From NCBI GenBank assembly GCA_026981615.1, contig JALSIH010000153.1:1-54053 (forward strand): a DNA stretch of 54,053 bases, given 5' to 3'. Every line of letters begins with the position of its first letter. Within the stretch, counting starts at the first letter, position 1. The translations under genes and the position numbers were made by a program. The stretch comes from Chitinophagales bacterium. GTDB taxonomy: Bacteria > Bacteroidota > Bacteroidia > Chitinophagales > S012-47. Below, in pieces: positions 46,659 through 54,053 of the stretch. The notes below the pieces were generated by a model. The model did no database searches. It was not told the DNA's origin and worked only from the letters and a program-made list of their open reading frames with translations.

Positions 46659-48539
46659 ATGAAAGCGGAATTGATCAAAAAGCTGGAAGAATTGCTCAGA
46701 GACAAGCCGATCAGTGAGATCATTGAGGAGGTGCATCATGTTGAGGATCAGATAAGAGCGGCCCTTGAGGAAGCCCGCCACCGGCATCTCGAAGCGGAAG
46801 AGGAACTGCATGAGGGCAGCGGAGAGGAGGCGCCCGCTGAAAGTCTTTCCGTGCAGGGAGGTGCAGGGGCGGATGAAAAAGAGGCCGGCAGGACGGAACC
46901 TGTGAAAGAAAAAGAAATGGAATCCGCGGCCCCGGAAAAAGAAGCGGAAGAGGCGCAGGAAGAAAGCACGACTGAAAGTGAAAAACCTGCGGTCATGACT
47001 GCCGAAGAGCTGGAAGTCATGGAGAGACGCTTCAAAGAGCTGATGGGAATCTTTAATGATCGCCTGGAAAAATACAAGGCCCATGTCAGGGAGGAAGAAG
47101 AAAAAAACTACGAGGAAAAGAAAAAGGTGATCGAAGGCCTGCGGGAGATCATCACGGGGGAACAGAACATCGGGCAGGCCATCAATAAGTTTCGGACCCT
47201 GCAGCGAAAGTGGAAGAACATCGGCAATGTGCCGGCATCAAAATACCGCGAGCTGCAAAGCGAGTACAGCTTTGAGGTGGAGCGCTTCAACTATACGCTG
47301 AGCATCATCAAGGGCCTGAAAGAGCTGGACCTGCAGAAGAACCTGGAGAAAAAGCAAAAGCTGGTGGAGCACATGAAAGCGCTGGCCGGGGAAAAGTCAA
47401 TCAAGCGGATGGAGATGATGGTCAAATCGTACCAGGAGGAATGGGAAGAAGCCGGCCCCGTGCCGCAGGAGAAATGGGAGGAAGTGAGAGATGCTTTCCG
47501 GGAAGCCACACACAAGGTCTATGAACACCTGAGGCAGCACTATGATCAACTCAGGGAGAAACAAATCGAAAACCTGGAAAAAAAGAAAGTGCTGGTAAAG
47601 AAGGCAGAGGAAATAAGCGGACTGAATCTGCAATCGCCCAAAAAATGGACAAAGCACAGCCGGGAAATTCAAAAATTGCAGGCCGAATGGCGCAGCATTG
47701 GCAGGGCTCCGCAAGCCCAAAACGATGAAGTATGGGAGGCCTTTCGCACAGCCTGCAACAAGTTCTTCGACCGCAAGAAGGCTTACTTCAAGGAGCTAGG
47801 TGATGTGCGCAACCGGAGCAAAGAGAAAAAAGAAGAAATCATAAGAAAGGCGCTGGAATGGAAAGACAGCGAGGACTGGAAGCCGGCCACCGAGGCCATT
47901 ATCAAATTGCAGGCCGCATGGAAAGAAGCCGGCCCGGCCGAACGAAAAGACGAACAACGGCTTTGGACCGAGTTCAGAGGCATCTGCGATGATTTTTTTG
48001 AACGGAAGAAAAAATATTTTGCCGGCATTGACGAGCGCTATAAAGAAAACCTGGCGGCCAAAGAGGCCCTGATAAAGGAAATCGAATCTTTTGAACCCGC
48101 TGGCGACAAAAAAGCCGACCTCGAACGGCTGGGCACCTTTACCATGCGCTGGAAAAGCATCGGCCACATCCCGAAGAAGAGAATGGACGAGATGAACCGC
48201 TTGTTTCGTAAGGCCCTTGACGGAGCCTACAACAAGATGGGGCTGAAAGAAGAGGAGAAACGCGTGGCACGCTATAAGAACAAGATAGAAGGAATGCTCA
48301 GCGCACGCCAATCAAGAAGCCATGACCTGCGGGCCGAACAACGGGCTTTGAAAGAACGGCTCCGCATGACCCGCGAACTGATCCGGCAATACGAAACCAA
48401 TATTTCCTTTTTCACGGTGGCATCGGGCAGCTCGCCTTTGCTGGACGAGGCAAAGAAAAAGATTGAAAAAGCCCGGCAGGAAGCGCTGATCGCAGAGGAA
48501 AAATTGAAGGTCATCGAGAAGGCTATCAAGTCTGCTTAG
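46659..48539 (+). CDS. DUF349-domain coiled-coil protein with acidic N-terminal segment
   Basis: Repeated 'RKWKNIGNVPASKYRELQSEY', 'EEWEEAGPVPQEKWEEVRDAF', 'AEWRSIGRAPQAQNDEVWEAFR', 'AAWKEAGPAERKDEQRLWTEFR', 'MRWKSIGHIPKKRMDEMNRLFR' units. Confidence 0.9.
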   Translation: MKAELIKKLEELLRDKPISEIIEEVHHVEDQIRAALEEARHRHLEAEEELHEGSGEEAPAESLSVQGGAGADEKEAGRTEPVKEKEMESAAPEKEAEEAQEESTTESEKPAVMTAEELEVMERRFKELMGIFNDRLEKYKAHVREEEEKNYEEKKKVIEGLREIITGEQNIGQAINKFRTLQRKWKNIGNVPASKYRELQSEYSFEVERFNYTLSIIKGLKELDLQKNLEKKQKLVEHMKALAGEKSIKRMEMMVKSYQEEWEEAGPVPQEKWEEVRDAFREATHKVYEHLRQHYDQLREKQIENLEKKKVLVKKAEEISGLNLQSPKKWTKHSREIQKLQAEWRSIGRAPQAQNDEVWEAFRTACNKFFDRKKAYFKELGDVRNRSKEKKEEIIRKALEWKDSEDWKPATEAIIKLQAAWKEAGPAERKDEQRLWTEFRGICDDFFERKKKYFAGIDERYKENLAAKEALIKEIESFEPAGDKKADLERLGTFTMRWKSIGHIPKKRMDEMNRLFRKALDGAYNKMGLKEEEKRVARYKNKIEGMLSARQSRSHDLRAEQRALKERLRMTRELIRQYETNISFFTVASGSSPLLDEAKKKIEKARQEALIAEEKLKVIEKAIKSA

Positions 48540-48678
48540 TCCCCGGCCCGACCTTTTACCGGCAAATCTTCATATTTCTTTATTCATATGAACCTTTATT
48601 CATTTGTGCAGGTTCTAGATGAAAATTTTCAAAGGCGGGTCTCCGGGCCGGTCGTGATTATCTAAATTTAATTTTAAC

Positions 48679-49059
48679 ATGAAACATTTAACGAAAGAAA
48701 GCTTCAGGAAAGAAGTGTTTGACTACGAGCAAAACAAGGAATGGAAATACGCAGGTGAAAAGCCCGCCATTATTGACTTTTATGCCGACTGGTGCGGTCC
48801 GTGCAAGATGGTGGCGCCTGTTCTGGAAGAGCTGGAAAAGGAATACAACGGCAAAATCGAAATCTTCAAAGTAGATACCGAGGCCGAGCAGGAACTGGCT
48901 GCCATGTTTGGCATTCGTTCCATCCCTTCGTTGCTTTTCATTCCGCAAGAGGGCCAGCCGCAGATGGCCCAGGGCGCATTGCCCAAGCCGACCTTCGAGG
49001 AAGTGATCGAAAAAGTGCTCGGTGTGAAGAAGGAAGAAGCAGCCAGCGAAGCAAAATAA
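48679..49059 (+). CDS. Thioredoxin
   Basis: 'AIIDFYADWCGPCKMVAPVLEELEKEYNGKIEIFKVDTEAEQELAAMFGIRSIPSLLFI'. Confidence 0.96.
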   Translation: MKHLTKESFRKEVFDYEQNKEWKYAGEKPAIIDFYADWCGPCKMVAPVLEELEKEYNGKIEIFKVDTEAEQELAAMFGIRSIPSLLFIPQEGQPQMAQGALPKPTFEEVIEKVLGVKKEEAASEAK

Positions 49060-49104
49060 ACTGCCGGCCGATTTTACTTTTTTAAAAGCTCCGGGTAAAC
49101 TATC

Positions 49105-49141
49105 TTGCCACACTCATGACATTGGGTGTGGCAATTTTTTT
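49105..49141 (+). terminator. Intrinsic terminator after thioredoxin, overlapping the start of the next gene
   Basis: TTGCCACACTC (49105-49115)-8-nt loop-GGGTGTGGCAA (49124-49134) plus T7 (49135-49141). Confidence 0.9.
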
Positions 49142-50054
49142 GGACTCGCTGGATAGGGTGCGACTGAACTTCGACAGCTCAAGTCAGCTGATTCTCAACA
49201 TTTGCCTGGCATTTATCATGTTCGGGGTAGCCCTTCATCTCAAGCCCGTTCACTTCAAAATTTTGCTCCAGTCTCCCCGCAAACTGATTACCGGCATCGT
49301 GGCTCAGTTTGTACTGCTGCCGGCTTTCACCTTTTTTCTTGTCTGGCTCATCGAGCCCATGCCGAGCATTGCACTGGGCATGATTCTCGTAGCCGCCTGC
49401 CCGGGCGGCAATGTCAGCAATTTTATGAGCAAGCTGGCCGGAGGCAATATTGCCCTCTCCGTGGGCCTCACGGCCTTTGCCACCGTCATGGCCATCTTTC
49501 TCACCCCCCTCAATTTTACTTTCTACAGCAGCCTCTATCCTCCCACAAGGGCGCTTCTCTCCGAAATAGCAATAGAGCCGGGGCAGATGATCTTTACCGT
49601 GCTGCTCATACTGGGCATTCCCCTCGTGGCCGGCATGTGGTTCAATCATCGCTTCGAGGCATTGACCCGGAAAATCATGCGCCCGATCAGTGTGCTCTCA
49701 TTGCTGACCTTTGCCGCTTTTGTCGTCATTGCATTTGCCAACAACTACGAGATTTTTACCGTATTCATCCACCGGGTCTTCGGCCTGGTACTCATTCACA
49801 ATGCACTGGCTTTTCTCATCGGATGGATGGCAGCTTCCCGGATGAAACTCCCCCTGCCCGACCGCAAGGCCATCACCATCGAAACGGGAATACAAAACTC
49901 GGGCCTTGCACTGGTACTTATTTTTACATTTTTTCAGGGCCTGGGCGGAATGGCCATGATTGCCGCCTGGTGGGGCATCTGGCATCTGATCTCCGGAGTG
50001 GCCATTGCCGCCTTCTTTCATCACAGGTTCGGAAGGGTGCAAATACAAGACTGA
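49116..50054 (+). CDS. Bile acid:sodium symporter (BASS) family transporter; start uncertain (ATG 49116 in terminator loop, or TTG 49140)
   Basis: 'LNICLAFIMFGVALHLKPVHF', 'AACPGGNVSNFMSKLAGGNIALSVGLTAFATVMA', 'IETGIQNSGLALVL'. Confidence 0.9.
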   Translation: MTLGVAIFLDSLDRVRLNFDSSSQLILNICLAFIMFGVALHLKPVHFKILLQSPRKLITGIVAQFVLLPAFTFFLVWLIEPMPSIALGMILVAACPGGNVSNFMSKLAGGNIALSVGLTAFATVMAIFLTPLNFTFYSSLYPPTRALLSEIAIEPGQMIFTVLLILGIPLVAGMWFNHRFEALTRKIMRPISVLSLLTFAAFVVIAFANNYEIFTVFIHRVFGLVLIHNALAFLIGWMAASRMKLPLPDRKAITIETGIQNSGLALVLIFTFFQGLGGMAMIAAWWGIWHLISGVAIAAFFHHRFGRVQIQD

Positions 50055-50057
50055 GCC

Positions 50058-51314
50058 ATGAAGCAGAATTCAAAACGCTATGCCGGCTTGCATCGCCTGA
50101 TTTTTTTTGCTTTCAGGCGCTTTTACCGGAGGATCGAAGTAGATGGTACGGAGCATATTCCGTCCGCGGGGCCGGTCATTTTTACCATGAACCACTGCAA
50201 TGCCGTCATCGATCCGCTTTTGGTGGCCATGTTTCACAAGCGGCAGCCGGGTTTCCTCACCCGCTCCGATGTGTTTCGCAATTCCCTGCTCAACCGCATT
50301 TTTCGTTCCTTCAAAATGCTGCCCGTTTACCGGCAGCGGGACGGGGTCAATACCATCGAGGCCAATGCGCCCGTTTTCAGTGCGGTGACCGCTTTCCTGA
50401 AGGAAGGCGGGGCCATTGTTATCGCCCCCGAAGGAGACAAGGGCATCGACCATCACCTGCTCCCCCTCAAGAAAGGTACGGCACGCATTGCCATACAGTT
50501 TATGCAGGCGTGCGATTGGAAAACTCCGCTCTATATCTGCCCCGTGGGACTTTCCTTCAGTGATTATTTCACGCTGCACAGCGATGTGATTGTGCGATAC
50601 GCTGCGCCCGTCCGCATCCTCGACTTTCGCGAAGCGTATGAAAAAAATCCGGAAGACATTTATCGCCTGATCACGGCACGCATTGCCGAATCGCTGAAAG
50701 CATTGATGTGGAACGTGGATGCGGAAGACGAACTGCCCTGTTTTTACAATTTGAAGCGCCTGGACGGGGCAAAGCCGCTCTTTTCGCAGCGCCTCGATTG
50801 GGCCATGGAAAAACTCGCAGAGATCAGACATTTTTCTGCCGAAAAGAAAAAACGACTGGAACAGTGCTTTTCACTTTACCTCGGACAGCTCGAGAGGCGG
50901 GGCCTCCGCGACCGGCATGTAGCAGCCGTGGCACGCAAGGGCAGAAAGAAAGCCGCTCTTGCCGTCTTGCTGACCTCCCCTTTGATTCTCCCCGATCTGC
51001 TGATCAACGGCATCCCCCGCTTTTTGCCTTTTGCCATCGTGCGTTCCATGCGCATTCATCCTCATTTCCATACTTCTCTGCTATTCGGCTTCCAACTGCT
51101 CTTTTTTCCGATTTACTATCTCCTTTTCTTTTTCGCGGGGTATTGGGCTTCGGGCATTCTACCGCTTGCCATGGTGCTTCCCGTGGCCGGGCCCTTCCTT
51201 TCGCGTGTTTACCATGGGTGGAATGAGCAGCGCCATCGCATGCTTGTGCCGCCCTCGCTCCTGCGCAAGCGCGAGCATCTTTTTGCCGCTCTTTCTTCAA
51301 GTGAAAACTTGTAA
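50058..51314 (+). CDS. PlsC-type 1-acyl-glycerol-3-phosphate acyltransferase
   Basis: 'VIFTMNHCNAVIDPLLVAMF', 'FPEG'-equivalent 'IAPEGDKG'; C-terminal TM segments. Confidence 0.87.
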   Translation: MKQNSKRYAGLHRLIFFAFRRFYRRIEVDGTEHIPSAGPVIFTMNHCNAVIDPLLVAMFHKRQPGFLTRSDVFRNSLLNRIFRSFKMLPVYRQRDGVNTIEANAPVFSAVTAFLKEGGAIVIAPEGDKGIDHHLLPLKKGTARIAIQFMQACDWKTPLYICPVGLSFSDYFTLHSDVIVRYAAPVRILDFREAYEKNPEDIYRLITARIAESLKALMWNVDAEDELPCFYNLKRLDGAKPLFSQRLDWAMEKLAEIRHFSAEKKKRLEQCFSLYLGQLERRGLRDRHVAAVARKGRKKAALAVLLTSPLILPDLLINGIPRFLPFAIVRSMRIHPHFHTSLLFGFQLLFFPIYYLLFFFAGYWASGILPLAMVLPVAGPFLSRVYHGWNEQRHRMLVPPSLLRKREHLFAALSSSENL

Positions 51315-51315
51315 C

Positions 51316-51326
51316 CTCATTGATAG
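51316..51326. repeat. Left copy of 11-bp near-direct repeat flanking the NYN gene (CTCATTGATAG)
   Basis: Matches CTCATAGATAG at 52217-52227 at 10 of 11 positions. Confidence 0.45.
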
Positions 51327-51498
51327 TCAACCATCACTGTAGCGTAGTTCTCCCATAATGACAGATTAAATGAATGATCTTGCAACGTTGAAATTATATT
51401 TGTATGTTTGTGTTATATAATGCTCTTAGCAACGTATTCTCAATTTTCTATATTATAGCGAGAATGCCGACCTTGGAGCTTTTTTTATTTTTATACGT

Positions 51499-52179
51499 AT
51501 GAAAAAAAGAACTGCAATCTTGGTAGACGGAGGGTTTTTCTTAAAAAGATACCGTTCAATCAACAGGGTTAAAACTCTCGACCCTGTAAGAACAGCAAAT
51601 GACCTTTGGGAAATGTGCCTGAAACATTTGACACAGGCTAAAAACGAATCGTTTGACCTCTATCGAATTTTTTATTATGATTGCCTGCCCTATGATAAAA
51701 AGCAACATAATCCGGTAACGGGTAAATCAATTGACTTCTCAAAAACAGAGCAATATAAATTTAAGTTAGAATTCTTAGAGGAACTCAAAAAGAAAAGAAA
51801 GATAGCTCTTAGGATAGGTGTATTGGAAGATCGAAAACGTTGGATAATAAAACCCTCAAAAACCAAGGAGCTGCTGGCTAAAAAATTAAGTATTGATAAT
51901 TTGACGGAGGGTGATGTTCAATTTGATTTTGCTCAAAAGAGAGTAGATATAAAAATCGGGTTAGATATTGCTTCAATGGCTTTGAAAAAGCAAGTTGAGC
52001 AGATAATATTGGTTTCCGGTGACAGCGACTTTGTCCCGGCATCTAAATTTGCAAGACGAGAAGGGATAGACTTCATTCTTGACCCAATGTGGAACCCGAT
52101 TAAACCACACTTATTCGAACATATAGATGGCTTGGTCTCAATAATAAAAAAGCCTGGCAAATTGAACAACGATAAATGA
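51499..52179 (+). CDS. NYN-domain (PIN-like, DUF88/LabA-type) putative ribonuclease
   Basis: 'RTAILVDGGFFLKRYR' and 'VEQIILVSGDSDFVPASKFARREGIDFIL'; clearly AT-rich compared with neighbours. Confidence 0.87.
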   Translation: MKKRTAILVDGGFFLKRYRSINRVKTLDPVRTANDLWEMCLKHLTQAKNESFDLYRIFYYDCLPYDKKQHNPVTGKSIDFSKTEQYKFKLEFLEELKKKRKIALRIGVLEDRKRWIIKPSKTKELLAKKLSIDNLTEGDVQFDFAQKRVDIKIGLDIASMALKKQVEQIILVSGDSDFVPASKFARREGIDFILDPMWNPIKPHLFEHIDGLVSIIKKPGKLNNDK

Positions 52180-52216
52180 AATGTATGCTGTATAGCAGCC
52201 TTAGGGATGTTACGGA

Positions 52217-52227
52217 CTCATAGATAG
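52217..52227. repeat. Right copy of 11-bp near-direct repeat flanking the NYN gene (CTCATAGATAG)
   Basis: See left copy at 51316-51326. Confidence 0.45.
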
Positions 52228-52236
52228 AAAGCCATT

Positions 52237-53271
52237 CTACACCACCGTCCAGGTTTTTCGGCCTGCGAGCAGGGCATCCAGATTGCCCGGGCCGAGGCGT
52301 TCGCGCACGGCTTCCATTTGCTGTTCGAGCAGCTCTTCGTAGCAGGGGCGCTGGCTTTCATAAAATACACCAAAGGGGCGCGGCATGGCTCCCTCGCGCG
52401 GGTCCATAAAGAAGCGGCTGAGGATCAGTGCCTTGCCCAGATCCTGCTCATCGTGTATCCAGAGGTCATCGGCCGTGTACCCTTCGCTGAGCGATACAAT
52501 CTCTGGCACCGTAGCGTTGAGGCGTATGCCTTTGTCCGATTCCTTTCCGAATATCAAGGGCTTGCCCTGCTCCAGCATCAGTATATGGTCGGCTTTTATT
52601 TTTTTATCGGTAAAGGCGGCAAAAGCACCGTCATTGAAGATGTTGCAATTTTGATAAATCTCTAAAAATGAAGTGCCTTTGTGGGCATGGGCTCTGCGCA
52701 GCATGGCCTGGAGATGGGCCGGGTCGCGATCGACCGAGCGGGCAACAAAAGTGGCATCTGCCCCCAATGCCAGAGCCGGGGGGTTGAAGGGGTGATCCAA
52801 CGACCCGAAGGGCGTGGATTTGGTTACCTTGCTTAGTTCCGAAGTGGGCGAGTATTGCCCTTTGGTCAGTCCGTATATCTGATTGTTGAAGAGCAGTACG
52901 TTGATATCGAAATTTCTGCGCAGGAGGTGAATGAAGTGGTTGCCCCCGATAGATAGTGCATCGCCATCACCCGTCACCATCCATATGCTCAGTTCGGGCC
53001 GGACGGCTTTGAGTCCGGAGGCGAAGGCCGGAGCCCGGCCGTGGATGGAATGCATGCCGTAGGTATTCATATAATACGGAAAGCGCGAGGAGCACCCGAT
53101 GCCCGAAATAATGACAATATCTTCGCGGGGGATGCCGGTTTCCGGTAATATTTTTTGCACCTGCTTGAGTATGGAGTAATCTCCGCAACCCGGGCACCAG
53201 CGTACATCCTGGTCGCTTTGAAAGTCTTTGGGGCTCAGCGGAAGGGTTCCGTCTGCGATGGAATTGCTCAT
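52237..53271 (-). CDS. korB: 2-oxoacid:ferredoxin oxidoreductase, beta subunit
   Basis: 'VRWCPGCGDYSILKQVQ', TPP motif 'VTGDGDALSIGGNHFIHLLRRNFDINVLLFNNQIYGLTKGQYSPTS'. Confidence 0.95.
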   Translation of the reverse strand: MSNSIADGTLPLSPKDFQSDQDVRWCPGCGDYSILKQVQKILPETGIPREDIVIISGIGCSSRFPYYMNTYGMHSIHGRAPAFASGLKAVRPELSIWMVTGDGDALSIGGNHFIHLLRRNFDINVLLFNNQIYGLTKGQYSPTSELSKVTKSTPFGSLDHPFNPPALALGADATFVARSVDRDPAHLQAMLRRAHAHKGTSFLEIYQNCNIFNDGAFAAFTDKKIKADHILMLEQGKPLIFGKESDKGIRLNATVPEIVSLSEGYTADDLWIHDEQDLGKALILSRFFMDPREGAMPRPFGVFYESQRPCYEELLEQQMEAVRERLGPGNLDALLAGRKTWTVV

Positions 53272-54053
53272 GTCGGATGGTTTTCGTTTAATATTCGGGA
53301 AAATGCTTCTGCCAGTTCTTCCGTGCCGAAGGGCACCCCTTTGATTTTGTTGACCGGGCGGGCATCAATACAAAAGCGATCGCGAATGATCTTCACGAGC
53401 TGTCCGTTGTTGATCTCCGGTACGGCCACCGTGTCGAATTGTGAAATGATTTCCCCGAGATTGGAAGGGAAAGGGTTGATATAGCGAAGATGCACATGGG
53501 CGATGTCTTTGATGCCCTGATTGTGAAGCTGGCGCACGGCCGCACGGATGGCTCCGTAGGTGCTGCCCCAGCCGATAATGAGGAGACGGCCGCTCTCGGG
53601 CCCCGAATCCACTTTTTGATTCGGAATCTGTGCTGCGATACGGGCTACCTTCTCCGCTCTGATTTTGACCATCTTCTCATGGTTTTCGGGGTCGTAAGAC
53701 ACATTGCCCGTGATGTCTTCTTTTTCAAGCCCGCCCAGGCGGTGTTCCAGACCGGCAGTACCCGGCACGGCCCACGGGCGCACCAGCTTTTCATTGCGGA
53801 CATAAGGGTGGAATGGCCCTTCGAAGTCAGAGGGACGGGCAAAGTGTACCCGGATGGGCGGCAGCTCACCGGCCCGCGGATAGCGCCAGGGTTCGGAGCC
53901 GTTGGCGATGTACCCGTCACTGAGGAAGACCACGGGTGTCATATGCTCGATGGCAATGCGGCAGGCCTCGTAAACGGTATCGAAAGCATCGGCCGGAGTG
54001 GCGGCTGCCAGCACCGGCAACGGAGCTTCTCCGTTGCGCCCGTACATGGCTTG
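53268..54053 (-). CDS. korA: 2-oxoacid:ferredoxin oxidoreductase, alpha subunit (partial, runs off right edge)
   Basis: 'TPVVFLSDGYIANGSEPWRYP', 'LIIGWGSTYGAIRAAVRQL', 'VHLRYINPFPSNLGEII'; ATGA overlap with korB. Confidence 0.93.
   Translation of the reverse strand, partial: QAMYGRNGEAPLPVLAAATPADAFDTVYEACRIAIEHMTPVVFLSDGYIANGSEPWRYPRAGELPPIRVHFARPSDFEGPFHPYVRNEKLVRPWAVPGTAGLEHRLGGLEKEDITGNVSYDPENHEKMVKIRAEKVARIAAQIPNQKVDSGPESGRLLIIGWGSTYGAIRAAVRQLHNQGIKDIAHVHLRYINPFPSNLGEIISQFDTVAVPEINNGQLVKIIRDRFCIDARPVNKIKGVPFGTEELAEAFSRILNENHPT

Noticed and set aside
46774-46990. Glu/Ala-rich acidic stretch in DUF349 as a possible novel repeat domain
   Set aside because: Low-complexity linker typical of this family; no periodic unit.
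46545-47084. N-terminal 180-aa extension of the retropepsin ORF
   Set aside because: Phe-rich antisense of the Glu/Lys-rich DUF349 coding sequence; a good signal peptide starts at 46544.
49202-50563. 453-aa alternate-frame ORF across BASS and plsC
   Set aside because: Overlaps two clearly recognised genes in another frame and has an off-frame composition (rich in H, R, S, G).
1-54053. CRISPR array, prophage, IS element or toxin-antitoxin pair
   Set aside because: No repeat-spacer pattern, transposase, integrase or paired small toxin/antitoxin ORFs seen; the heptamer array lacks spacers.

Overview
The 54 kb window looks like a chromosomal segment from a moderately GC-rich Bacteroidota bacterium with a type IX secretion system (T9SS). 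Most of it is conserved housekeeping DNA: purH-mreBCD-mrdA; uvrA; holB-ricT-gldH; HU-TPR-mS38/COX24-like mini-protein-rng; mutY-ssb-gldE-gldD; recO-porZ; ileS-dksA-like-lspA; arginase; S46 and S9 dipeptidyl-peptidases; a DUF349 protein; thioredoxin; a bile-acid symporter; plsC; and korAB. I found no CRISPR array, rRNA, convincing tRNA, prophage or IS element, and no clear new multi-gene system. The points most worth checking are: (1) an IleS whose signature motif is GIHH (GXHH) instead of HXGH; (2) two tandem CRP/FNR-like palindromes, 22 bp apart, upstream of a small DUF2892 membrane protein; (3) a near-perfect intrinsic terminator whose loop or U-tract contains the start codon of the bile-acid symporter; (4) an AT-rich NYN-nuclease gene flanked by an 11-bp near-direct repeat; (5) a 16-unit G-rich heptamer array next to a nested inverted repeat; (6) a nested hairpin upstream of rng; (7) an amidohydrolase pair in which two of three domains lack the HxH metal motif; (8) a 30-aa basic gene missing from the ORF track. 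All calls come from reading the sequence; no database search was run.
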